From: Halichondria panicea
Lineage: Eukaryota > Porifera > Demospongiae > Suberitida > Halichondriidae
DNA length: 64,000 bases
Direction: 5' to 3'
Assembly (NCBI RefSeq): GCF_963675165.1
Contig: NC_087380.1
Coordinates: forward strand, 4,772,571 to 4,836,570
Positions 55,501-64,000 of this stretch are shown here, piece by piece (position 1 is the first letter of the stretch; each line of letters starts with the position of its first letter). The notes beneath the pieces were generated by a model, which saw only the letters and a program-made list of their open reading frames with translations, had not been told where the DNA came from and made no database searches. The position numbers were made by a program, and so were the translations under genes.

Positions 55501-58500
55501 CAAAACATTTACCACAAAGATCATGTGGTCATTGCCGATTTTAGTCGTCAAGTATTAGACAAAGAAAGACTCTAACAAGAACTAAACAGTGACCTACCAG
55601 CTATTCCTGAGGGCGGCTCGAAGAGTTCTTGGTCCTATCTATCTACAAACTAAAAAAAAAATGTCATAGTTTACTAGCTAGTCGGCTATTTTTCCATATT
55701 TTTCTACTTCTACACGAGCTAACTCGATGACTGTTCATTGTAAATTGTTTCGAGCCGCCCTGCCCCTTTCCTCTTTTAAATAGATAATTGACTTACTGGC
55801 AAAGAGCATGCAATATCTAGCATATAAAATGACGACTAGTGTCTACAGTCAAGACAAGCTTGATTTACTACTGATAATTACTGCGTGGGCGAACACTGCA
55901 TCGCAACCTAACAACAAGAGGTAGTTCTGTTTCTGGTCCATTCGCCGCTCAATATTTCACTGGGCTGTTTTTTCAGCAACACACCTAATGCGCATGCGCA
56001 ACCACACCCCACTCACTTTAGGTTGAGTGGGTGTTGCAATAATTACATGTACAGCACCTACAACACTTCAATTATTATTCAGTAAGCTAGTGTTTGTATC
56101 TTGTATTAATATCTTGTATTTAGCAATGAAAGATGTTATTATGCTAACACAATAATTATGTGGTCTCATTTTGCTTTTTTGCTTTAATACAGAGCATGTA
56201 CAATGGCTCAAGCTAGTGCAATGACAGTATAAATTATAGGTGTTTGATATAGAGACAATTCTCAGTTGAATGTTCCGGTTGCCAAAAGCCTAAAATACCT
56301 CTACCTGTATGTTATTTAGATGTTATTTTTGTGACAAACCGTGAAAAAAAATGATGACACTGCAAATAATTGTGTGTGGCTCAGTTGCTCTAGGATTCTT
56401 GAAAGGGGGGTTCCAGGGCTCTGAGCGGGTCAAGGACTGCTAAAAAAAGGTCGTCACTTCTTCGAAACAGTGAGCATGCGCATTAACACACCGAATTTTT
56501 CCTAAAAAAAGGTCATCACTTTTCATAAGCATAAGCAGTCTGCATGCAGCACTACGCTGGAGAGTTTTTAGCCTTCATAGTCACTGAAACTGCACAGACA
56601 AAGCAGGGCTAACAAGGAGTAAAGGTAAGTGAGAAGTGCATGTGAAAGCTAGTAAGAAAGGAACAACTTGCTAACTAGTTGCTTGAGCCTCTCACTCAAT
56701 TCTTCTCAAAGGGGGTTCAATTGAACCCAAAGAACCCCCTCTGGATCCGCCACTGTCCCTCCTGGACTCACGTAATCAGGGAATCAATCTGACCAGAAAC
56801 AGAACTACCTCTTGTTGTGGCCTTACATGATTGTTGTAAATTATAGTTTTAGGTGCGCAGAATAGTTGTTTAACTACGTACCTATATCAGCTTATTAATG
56901 TCTATCCTATTGTCATTATAATCAAAATAAAATCCTAGAGGGGCAAAATACTCCCCTCGCCACCCCCCCCCCTCCCCCTGTGAGTAGAAAAAGTTTTCTT
57001 ACAGCTAACAATGATCCACGTGGGTGTTGACCACGCCCCATGCATAATCTCTACTGATATAATCTCTATTGATTTGCATGTACAGTAGAACCTCGATTAT
57101 CCGGCCCTCCATTATCCGGAACCTCGATTATCCGGCTTGGCAGTTTTTCTAGATCAGAAAATGGGCGTGTCCCTCAAATGCGCATGCGCGTTACAGCTGT
57201 TACCATGGAGACATGCCTGCTTATCTTCTGCGCATGCGCAGACAACCATGTGGCACTGCTGTTTACCAATAAAGTGTGTGGATCAAGGCGTGGTTTATCT
57301 ATTCGATTATCTGGCATATTCACTTATCCGGCCTACTTCTGGAACCAAGGTGTCCCAAGGTGTTCAGATAATCGAGGTTCTACTGTACAGGCTTCAGGCT
57401 TGTGATAAGGTAGCCTAGCAATACATGTATACCGTCAAGAGTCATTAGGAATAGTAGGCAACTCCACTTAAGGACAAAATACTCGTGACATTTCGTGGGT
57501 TATATATATATTTGTGGTTGGAGCTTGCACCGCAAATAAAGTACAAGGTCGCTTCATTCGTGGGTAATATATTCGTGGTAAGACAGAATGCCTTTTGGTA
57601 CAGTCTACTGGAGTTGCTACTCTTCCTCTTGATACCGCCGTATATTTATAGCCAGTAATTTTCGGGGGACAAAACATTCGTGGTTGAGCAATATTAATTT
57701 AGTCACTTCATGGATAACATTTTGGTGATTGCTGCTTGCACTGCAGGTAAAGATAGGCAAGGTCGCTTCATTTGTGGGTAAAATATTGGTGGTCTGAGCT
57801 CCGACCACGAAAACCACGAATATTTTGTCCGCAGAAATTACCAGCTTTTATTGCCAGGTACAATCAAGACAAAAGCCTTCATGCACTGAGCATCCTCCAT
57901 ACGAGGATTAAGAAATGTATTTCATAGGTAAATTACAACCAAAGGCTTGTGACATACTGTAGAAACGTACTTTAAAGATATTTGCGATGGGCATGGTAGC
58001 ATGAGAAAAACGGTGCACAAAAATTGTTTCCAACAGTCTCTTCGCATAGTGGAGCACCCAACAAGCAGCAGCAACGCTGGAATGACAAGGATAATCAATG
58101 CACTTTGAATGCAGAAAACAAATTTCAGAACAAATTTGTCTTGGGGATACCTCTGGCCTTGAAAATGTCAATAACGCCCTAAAATAACTTACTTCACGAC
58201 AACAGAGACAGGAAAACTTTTTCCGTCTTGACCATAGATAAAAGGAAGTCGGAAGAAAAATGGCAAGTACACAAGCAGTGGCCCAGCATACTCAGTAAGA
58301 AAAACCTGTTGATTACAAATTAAAAATAGCTAGCTAGTCACAAACAATGACAGTGTATCCAAAAGAAATAATATGAGGAGAAAAAATTATATGACACACT
58401 CATACTCACTGTGGTCCATCCTATTTGCGGTCCTGCAGGTACCGAAAGCAAGTAAAAAAGATTTCCATGCATGCACAAGTACACTCACCAAGATCTTTGA

Positions 58501-58659
58501 AGTAAAGTATCCCACTATCACCTATTCTTAAAGAATCCAGAGTCACCTCATTCTTTAGAGGTTTGTCTTCTGTCAAGTACACATTATCAAATAAACCACA
58601 AATTATATGATTTCCTACTTCGATCCTGGCCTGTTTTCCACTGCTGCCTGTCAGGATAT
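50219..58659 (-). CDS. TECR: Very-long-chain (trans-2,3-)enoyl-CoA reductase, multi-exon
   Basis: Twelve exons on the minus strand: 58609-58659, 58489-58569, 58410-58432, 58193-58305, 57971-58076, 54014-54030, 53914-53969, 51981-52024, 51858-51915, 50948-51036, 50405-50450 and 50219-50346 (TGA at 50219-50221). Every junction is GT-AG and every phase matches, giving 269 residues without a stop. TECR landmarks: YPDRQQW and GILYFKDLG (ubiquitin-like N-domain), VFLTEYAGPL, KRLLETIFVHRFSHATMP, YYWGFAAFVAYFVNHPLYTP, CEIGNLSTHITLRNLRP, KKRKIPYP, SCPNYTYEVGAWLGF, GKHRNYRKEFEKYP and the terminal IIPFVL. The enzyme is a multipass ER membrane protein performing the last reduction of fatty-acid elongation with NADPH. 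Human TECR has 308 residues, so about 38 N-terminal residues (exon 1) are missing from what I could find; exon 1 probably lies upstream of 58660. Confidence 0.93.
50667..50858 (+). mobile_element. Dispersed repeat R5, short deletion derivative
   Basis: CTAGCCTCGATCCCAGGCCG to GAGGCTTTGTGAAGGAGG, about 190 bp. It matches both ends of the longer copies at 6828-7381 and 54672-55216 and lacks their middle. It lies in the TECR intron between 50451 and 50947. Confidence 0.7.
51087..51829. mobile_element. Mariner/pogo-type MITE, split by a nested MITE
   Basis: Terminal inverted repeats CAGTAGAGGCCAAAACAAAG and CTTTATTTTGGCCTCTACTG; TA on both sides (51085-51086 and 51830-51831). Without the nested 51221-51657 element and its duplication it would be about 299 bp. 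It lies wholly within the TECR intron 51037-51857. It has no coding capacity. Confidence 0.85.
51221..51657. mobile_element. P-type MITE (437 bp) with 7-bp target duplication
   Basis: Ends CATAGATTAAATAGGGAGAG and CTCTCCCTATTCAATTTATG, continuing inward as GGATTGGAAACGGAAGT and its complement with few mismatches. The 7-mer CTTACAC flanks both sides (51214-51220 and 51658-51664). The terminal repeat shares CATAGAT...GGGATTGGAAACG with the autonomous P-type element at 43438-48913, so that family is the likely source of mobility. It is inserted within the mariner-type MITE. Confidence 0.85.
52178..52262 (+). repeat. Direct repeat pair, first copy
   Basis: AAGGTCGGGCATCTGTT...TATGGTTTTGT...TGTTTG recurs at 53578-53666 with moderate divergence. 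Both lie in the TECR intron 52025-53913, flanking the inverted repeat at 52625-53290. Confidence 0.6.
52461..52520. repeat. CA microsatellite
   Basis: About 60 bp of (CA)n with CACG interruptions. Confidence 0.95.
52625..53295. repeat. Imperfect inverted repeat (foldback) in a TECR intron
   Basis: The left arm (TACAGGGATTTGAGG, AATGTCGAGAGCGGAAGTAC, CTGTCACGTGAAC, AAACCAATTTTTCTCC, ACACAGGA, CACCACAGC) is mirrored at about 53295-53085. The centre has a duplicated 50-bp unit (AAATGCTCAAGAATAGCTTT at 52998 and 53078 regions). It is probably a foldback or MITE. The short frames in both directions are by-products. Confidence 0.7.
54630..55342 (-). repeat. Dispersed repeat R4, copy 3 (reverse), carrying R5
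   Basis: 54630-54671 (ACTTGGAATGCGAGTGTTGC) and 55217-55342 (TAGTTAGCTCTGCACTAGAA through GCATCGATCGTTTTTAA) are the reverse of R4. Between them sits R5 copy 3, which copies 1 and 2 of R4 lack. The right side is cut by the Harbinger-type MITE at TAA. The whole lies in the 3.9-kb TECR intron 54031-57970. Confidence 0.7.
54672..55216 (+). mobile_element. Dispersed repeat R5, copy 3
   Basis: Matches 6828-7381 over most of its length (GGGCCTGGTATCGACTGTTT, ATGCTCAGTAAAAC, TATATGGACAGGCCA, GTGAAAGTCTACATGTAGAC). It ends GGCCTTGTGAAGGAGG. At 54887-54920 it carries a perfect 15-bp palindrome absent from copy 1. Confidence 0.7.
55343..55908. mobile_element. PIF/Harbinger-type MITE with TAA target duplication
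   Basis: Terminal repeats GGTTACGATGCAGTGTTTGC and its mirror GCGAACACTGCATCGCAACC, flanked by TAA at 55340-55342 and 55909-55911. In R4 copy 2 the uninterrupted sequence reads (reverse sense) GATCATTTTTAACAACAATC near 40080-40098, with a single TAA, supporting the insertion. A three-base TAA duplication is characteristic of PIF/Harbinger. It contains a nested 150-bp inverted-repeat element. Confidence 0.75.
55611..55760. mobile_element. Nested 150-bp inverted-repeat element
   Basis: Ends GGGCGGCTCGAA and TTTCGAGCCGCCC, inside the Harbinger-type MITE. No target duplication is evident. It is either an independent small MITE or a structured part of the host MITE. Confidence 0.55.
55911..56818. 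repeat. Inverted repeat pair, 28 bp arms
   Basis: ACAACAAGAGGTAGTTCTGT...CTGGTC (55911-55938) is exactly mirrored at 56791-56818. It could bound a 908-bp non-autonomous element, but no target duplication was found and the left arm abuts the Harbinger-type MITE. The interior has no coding sequence. Confidence 0.6.
57083..57385. mobile_element. Pogo/Tigger-type MITE (303 bp)
   Basis: The left end CAGTAGAACCTCGATTATCC is mirrored by GATAATCGAGGTTCTACTG, with TA on both sides (57081-57082 and 57386-57387). The ATTATCCGG word repeats inside the left end three times. CAGTNGAACCTCGATTATC-type ends are typical of pogo/Tigger elements. It lies within the TECR intron 54031-57970. Confidence 0.9.
57470..57835. 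repeat. Repeat with duplicated ATTCGTGG-rich units
   Basis: CAAGGTCGCTTCATTCGTGG (57546) recurs at 57758 as CAAGGTCGCTTCATTTGTGG, and GACAAAATATTCGTGG-like words occur at both ends in opposite senses. It is probably a degenerate MITE of the kind whose fragments also appear near 10440-10560. Confidence 0.55.
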
Positions 58660-58849
58660 TTTGCAGGCACTACGGCAGAAGAATAATTATATGAGGGGAA
58701 TATATTGTGGTTACATGCATGTGGTTCGATTGATGGCAAATTATATTTTAACTTGTTATTCTGTTATGTGTCTACAAAAAGACACGCTGTGCGCCCAAAG
58801 AATTTAGGTGGAAAATCTAAATCCAGAAGAAATCAGTTCAAACATGGAG

Positions 58850-61800
58850 GAAAGAGCCTGTTAACAGTACTGCCTACCCTTGACCTGGAGAAGTCTAATG
58901 ATTGTGACTCTAGTCCCAGTGATCCGCATTTTAGTCCCAGTGATCCGATTCTCCTTTGTGAAGGCTTTCAGGCTTAAGGGTGACTCCCCGGTCGCCTTTC
59001 CAACCGTCTCGCTGCCAAGTTTACAGTCACTCAATTAGTCCATGCTTTGAAGGACCGTCCTTTTGTCATGCAGATCTTGTCCGTTGACTTTACGTACCAT
59101 GCTCGTCGCTCAACTGACCCATGCACTGCAGTTTAACTGTTTAACACGGTATTTTCTGACCTTATACTAGCATTTGAGAAACTCGACCTTGATGAATGTC
59201 TTCCGGCAATGTTTTGAAGGTAATGATCTGGTGTTATTGCCCTGTCTTGATTTGGACCCAGCTGCGCTGTCAAAAGCTTAAATTGATACCGTGATAAGTT
59301 TTCAGAACAGAAGTGCTCCAGCCACCCCCAACATTGCATTAAATCTGTCAACCAGTTTAGAGTCACTAAAAAAGACCTAGTCAAGACAGCTGAGAGGTTA
59401 AAAGATGAGCTGGCTGGTTCTGTCAAAGATGCTATCACCACTCTTACTGGTTCAGGATCCACTCCCCCTGCATAAGTTCACCTAACAGGCGATCAAACAT
59501 AATTTTGAATTTTGTTTGGACTATCATAAGAGCCATTTAATTATCCTATCTACGTATCAACAAGGAAGCAAGCACTTCCAGAAAAGGATTCACTTGAGGA
59601 AACACAAAATTGAGTGAGAGGACAGTGACTGGGATCATAGGTAGGAAGCTACCTCAAACTAGAAAATGAAGAGAGCTGGACCAAGTTTCTGGATCTGGTA
59701 AGTCGAGTATAGCATCTGTATACAGACTGTATTCTGATAGCTTCAGGATAGCTTCAGTATAGGTTTGTTTAGGCTAGTTAGTACAGCAGTGGACATCATG
59801 AGCCACCACTGAACTTGTAAACATGTGTGTAGGTGAAGAAAACATTTCCCGGGAAAAGGCGTCTGCCGATACGACCTCGCAGAGAAGTTTCTGCAGATCC
59901 TGATTGAACCATGTCACCGTGAGAACATTGAGAACACTTATTTAGTGTCTATAGTCTGTTGTGCCTTCATACAATAATTATTATTTGTGTACATAATTGT
60001 GGCGGGAGGCAGTATCGGCCTCAGTGGCCACTATGATCGCAGCAAAACATGAGAAGCTTAGCAAAGCACGTCTGTCGGCCAATAAACTCTCTATTCTGAA
60101 GAAAAATTGAGTCTCGCTCTAAACAGTGTAACTCCCCAGTTGTGGATGATTTCAGCAATGACAAGGAGATCAGTGGTTCTAAGCTCTCTGGCATCTTGAA
60201 CTGCAGCGATACAGCACACAGGAATATTCTTTTAGAGGAGATGGCCTCCCAGATAACGGTTTCTGACATTGAAGAGGTTGATATTTCAGTGGAACTTGTA
60301 GAACAGTCTAAATGATCATGACCGTAATAAATCTGACGGCTCCAATTTGTATCAATCTATGTTGTTCCGCCATCCCTCGCAAAATACTTCACAGCTGTCC
60401 TTCAACATAGATACATTCGTTCTGCGCTTAGAGACTGTGTACTTGTTCCGATCCCGAAACCACTTAAGGATCGCTCTATCTCTGCCTGTTTATTACACCA
60501 TGAGGTATTGATTTGTTAGAACAAATCAAGCTGGTTACAGAACTGTAACCAGCTTTTTTCTTGTCTCTCTGTTGCGTCTAAACTCTGTTTCCCGGTCAAA
60601 CGCAAAAGAGCTAGAACAATGCCTGTTTGGAATGATCATGTGCGTAAAGTAAAAGAATCTGCCATGGTTCGGAACAAGATTTGGGGCTGTTCTGAGGCTG
60701 GTGTCTTGTTTGATCTGCGAAAGCAGACTAAGAAAGCTTATAAGTACTGTTAAGAGTGTCAAGCGGAGACAAAAACACATTGTCAATGAGAAGCTTAGCA
60801 AAGCACGTCTGTCAGCCAATAAACTCTGTATTCTGAAGAAAATTAAGTCTCGCTCTAAACAGTGTAACTCCCCAGTTGTGGATGATTTCAGCAATGATAA
60901 TGAGATCAGTGAATACTTTCGTTCTAAGCTCTCTGGCATCTTGAACTGCAGCGATACAGCACACAGGAATATTCTTTTAGAGGAGATGGCCTCCCAGATA
61001 ACGGTTTCTGACATTGAAGAGGTTGATATTTCAGTGGAACTTGTAGAACAGTCTAAATGATCATGACCGTAATAAATCTGACGGCTCCAAATCTATGTTG
61101 TTCCGCCATCCGTCGCAAAATACTTCACAGCTGTCCTTCAACATAGATACATTCGTTCATTCGTTCTGCGCTTAGAGACTGTGTATTTGTTCCGATCCCA
61201 AAACCACTTAAGGATCGCTCTGTCTCTGCCTCTGGCCCCATGCTCGAGAAGTGTATTCTCCTCAGATACAGCTTTTAACGTCTGACCTACAGTTTGGCTT
61301 CAAGGAGGGATTTTCCACTGACCTATGCACTGGAGTGCTGAAGAATGTTGTCTCTAAGTATTTGCAAGGCTAATGCTAATGTTTTTGGATGTTTTTTTGG
61401 ATGCCAGCAAAGCTTTTGATTGAGTTAACCATACTACCCTCTTTAAGTTGCTCATTGAAAGGAACCTTCCTCCCACAGTGCTGCGATTTCTCTTCTCATG
61501 GTACAGGGACCAAGAATTAGCTGTTAGTTCGCTGGAATGCAGATCTTTCAGCATCTTTTAATGTTTCGAATGGTGTACGTCAGGGTGGTGTTCTCTTTCC
61601 AATCCTTTCCACTGTTAAGTTGATGAGCTCCTGAAAAGACTATGGTTGCCATCTAGGGAAATCACTCTATCTGTGCACTTGGTTATGCTGACGATATAGC
61701 CCTTTAGCACCCTCACCATCTGCCATGCGCATCTTATTGAAAGAACGTCAAGTATTTGCCTCTGAATTCGATATAACTTTTAATGCCAGCAAACCTCATG

Positions 61801-62040
61801 TTTCAGTTAATCATCCGAGGTCGCTACCTTCAGGTCTTTAGGTTCAATGGTGTTGCTCTTCGTTTTACAGATACGATGACCCACCTTGGCCACATCCTTC
61901 ATTGCAAGTTGGATGATGAAGTTGACATTGCACAAATAACTTCTGCTATGTAGCTGCTCCATACCTTTAGTGGGTGTGATATATGAGAGTGAAAACAAAG
62001 CTAATTCCAACTCGGTCTTCTCGTGAGCGTCTAGCCAAGC
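58850..62040 (+). pseudogene. Decayed LINE (non-LTR) retrotransposon
   Basis: Coding pieces on the plus strand, broken by many stops and frameshifts: RVTKKDLVKTAERLKDELAG (about 59350-59420, possibly an ORF1 end); MVRNKIWGCSEAGVLFDLRK (60663-60722) and the frame 60701-61060 (VKRRQKHIVNEKLSKARLSA), typical of the linker between endonuclease and RT; LQFGFKEGFSTDLC (about 61290); FLDASKAF and TLFKLLIERNLPPTVLRFLF (61395-61500), RT motif A region; NGVRQGGVLFPIL (about 61575); and GYADDIAL near 61690, the catalytic Asp pair. The pattern fits CR1/jockey-like LINEs. The 60043-60430 part duplicates 60788-61210. Confidence 0.75.
60043..60430 (+). repeat. Local duplication inside the LINE relic
   Basis: GAGAAGCTTAGCAAAGCACG through GGATCGCTCTATCTCTGCC is about 95 percent identical to 60788-61210, about 745 bp downstream. 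The upstream copy has a 19-base deletion near 60173 and other small differences. It was probably an unequal-exchange or nested-insertion event. Confidence 0.8.
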
Positions 62041-62068
62041 ATACACAGCAGTCGGGGCTAACAATCTG

Positions 62069-62836
62069 AACTAGAGCACTAAAGTGCAAACCCTCGGCTG
62101 GTGACATGATTAAAAAGAAACCAGAAATATAATGCAGTGCATATAGTGATGTTGTTATCATGTATGACTTGCACAGCAACTCAGGAGCAATAAAACTAAA
62201 CCAGACTGGAGGCATGCTGAAACATTTGAGAACAGGTAGTGGTACTATAGATATATGCACTGTGGATTAGGATCACAGTAAAGAAGCCTGGAGTCTCAGA
62301 GAAGTATGGCTCCAGGTCCTGCATGGAGTAGGATCCCAGTCAGCAGCAGGAGCTATAATTCAAGCTTCTACTTTAGTGACCATTGTTCCTGGTATATACA
62401 GCTTTCTACTTTAGTGACCCTGTTCCATCGTTCTTGGTACAGGATCACTTCAGTTATAAGTAACGCATGTGCAAGTTCTGTTCAAGCTACATTTTGCTCG
62501 CTTTTATTAGACAAAGGAGCTTTAACACCGAAAGCTGCCACTATCAAAAGTACTAACTTGTTGTGTGGAGGCTACTCATGCTGTAAACGCAGTGCTAGAA
62601 CATCCAGGTAAGCAGACCTAGTCACAAGCTTCTTAGCTTTTGCTCGACAAAGAAGCTTTAATATCAAAATCTGCCACTATTTAAACCAAGATATTGTTCT
62701 GTGAAGGCTACCTATGCTGCAAACACAGCGCTATGGCATCCAGGTGAGTAGATATACTCGTCACAAACAGACAAACAAACAAACAAACAAACCAACAGAC
62801 TACTATACCCGTGGCCGCCCACGCGCGCCTCGGATA
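62069..62836 (-). repeat. Dispersed repeat R1, copy 3 (reverse, complete)
   Basis: AACTAGAGCACTAAAGTGCA at the left to GGCCGCCCACGCGCGCCTCGG at the right is the reverse of the R1 copies at 15.8-23.8 kb. The retrotransposon site is empty here too (TGTTCCTGGTATATACAGCT near 62385-62404). Confidence 0.85.
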
Positions 62837-62839
62837 ATT

Positions 62840-64000
62840 ATACGAAATTGTATAACAATGACGATAATATTATGGTTTGTGCGGACTTCGTTAGGGATGT
62901 TAGCATCTCATTCAACACGCACGAAGAAAAATTAATGATCTTAAACTCTATCTGCTACAATTGACTATAAGTTAGACTAACTAATCCTGCACTATAGTAC
63001 TAATCTTTACACTATCCTTGTAATAATTGGGGCGAGCGAAGCGAGTCCTTTCCTAGTGATGAACGTTGCAATTTTGTCTGTGTGTGTGTCTGTCTGTCTG
63101 TCATACCAGCACAACATTTGTTTTTTGTACTCGTGACCATTTACCAACTTTTACGTGGAGGTTGCGCATGGGCACAAGAGCTAGCTACACTCAGGAACGA
63201 AGGCTCAGACAAGACACAGATCTATGCTCTTGAGGCCACAGGCACGCCTACAGCAGGTCAGAGCAGCTCAGACCTTCTGAGCCTGAGATCACACAGGCAC
63301 GTCTGCAGGAGGTCACAGCAGCTTACTTGCCATGTTTCATCAAGGTCACTTTAAGTCTTGTGTTTTGTGATAATATTAAAACCTGCTAGCTCAACAGGAC
63401 AACACAGAGACCAGAGACCAGACACTACGGCAGGTCAGAGCAGCTCAGATGGAGACTTCTAAAGTAGCACAGGCACCTTTAGAGAAGACAGCACTATGGC
63501 AGGTCAGACCAGCTGAGATGGAAACTTCTGAGGCCACACAGGAACGCAGAGTAGCTTACATATCAAGGAATGTTCACAATGACGGTATACTATAGCCTTG
63601 TGGAAACTTCTGAGGCTACACAGGCACGCTTACACCAGGTCAGAGTAGCTTACTTACAAAGGATTGTTCACAGTATTACTATGGGTCCAGTAAAAAGTGA
63701 TAATATCTACTTGCTCCTTCCGTTAGTTTGTACAGCCAGCTCTTTCAAGCTAAACGTTCACTCATAGATATGTTTCACCTTCATGTGTACACCATAGTCA
63801 AAGACCGCAACAACCCTACACTACTCAGGATAATTGTTACGGGTGTACAGCTGGCACAGGCAAGTCGTATCTAATCCCGTGCATCAGACTACTCGGTTAT
63901 TTGTTGTTTTATACCTGTGTGCTCAGTTTTTTGGCATAATGAGTTGGAATAACCCAAATCGCGCACGCTCGCCCCACAATGTTGTACATTCTCCTTGTTA
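62840..64000. other. Unrecognised region with diverged tandem repeats
   Basis: From about 63228 to 63660, units containing CACAGGCACGCCTACAGCAGGTCAGAGCAG-like words recur four to five times with large divergence (CAGGTCAGAGCAGCTCAG, GGAAACTTCTGAGGC). A TCTG microsatellite lies near 63077-63102. The plus-strand frame 63082-63354 reads through these repeats and has no recognised domain. The TECR first exon was looked for here and not found. Confidence 0.4.

Noticed and set aside
57137..57418. Two overlapping plus-strand frames of 75-93 residues.
   Set aside because: They lie almost entirely within the pogo-type MITE and have no domain.
60535..61014. A 159-residue minus-strand frame, and a related one at 60021-60269.
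   Set aside because: They are antisense to the LINE coding sequence, and they resemble each other only because the LINE segment is duplicated.
63029..63975. Element bounded by GGGGCGAGCG inverted ends.
   Set aside because: Only 10 bp match, no target duplication is seen, and the word is common in low-complexity GC patches. Not listed as an element.

Overview
The window looks like nuclear DNA of an animal, most likely a sponge or another early-branching marine invertebrate. The reasons are an AT-rich background, a host gene cut into many small GT-AG exons, and a mixed load of transposable elements (tyrosine-recombinase, Ty3/gypsy, Bel/Pao-like, Penelope-like and LINE retroelements; P, piggyBac, Tc1/mariner/pogo and Harbinger-type DNA elements). 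The species call is inference. No rRNA, tRNA, CRISPR array or bacterial operon was found.

Layout. 1-12.7 kb: dispersed repeats, two piggyBac-type deletion derivatives with TTAA flanks (1779-2675 and 7743-8421) and a broken SAM-domain gene on the minus strand (4.6-5.7 kb). 12.9-14.0 kb: a minus-strand gag-like relic beside a plus-strand Bel/Pao-like integrase relic. 15.8-23.8 kb: a tandem dispersed repeat (R1) split by a tyrosine-recombinase (Ngaro/PAT/DIRS-like) retrotransposon at 16335-22750. That element carries gag, RT-RNase H and recombinase plus split direct repeats, but 18934-22339 is inverted exactly through the RT gene. A 1,223-bp TA-flanked foldback element (18980-20202) sits in its 3' repeat. 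24-30 kb: mostly unrecognised AT-rich DNA with a GT microsatellite. 30.4-31.2 kb and 36.3-39.0 kb: two decayed Ty3/gypsy elements. 31.6-33.3 kb: a decayed Penelope-like element with RT and GIY-YIG endonuclease. 39.1-42.7 kb: a third piggyBac derivative, then a dispersed repeat (R4) holding a 1.7-kb foldback element whose arms contain minisatellite arrays. 43.4-48.9 kb: a P-superfamily element with perfect 31-bp terminal inverted repeats, a 7-bp target duplication, a decayed transposase and a convergent second gene.

50.2-58.7 kb is the one clear host gene: a TECR-type very-long-chain enoyl-CoA reductase on the minus strand. It has at least 12 exons (17-128 nt), all joining in phase without a stop; exon 1, about 38 residues, was not found. 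Its introns hold nested MITEs of the mariner/pogo, P and Harbinger types. 58.9-62.0 kb is a decayed LINE, 62.1-62.8 kb a third R1 copy in reverse, and 63.0-64.0 kb holds diverged tandem repeats.

Several insertions can be read against empty paralogous sites in this same window, which gives direct evidence of their boundaries. The other pervasive feature is short (10-35 bp) direct tandem duplications throughout non-coding DNA and decayed genes.
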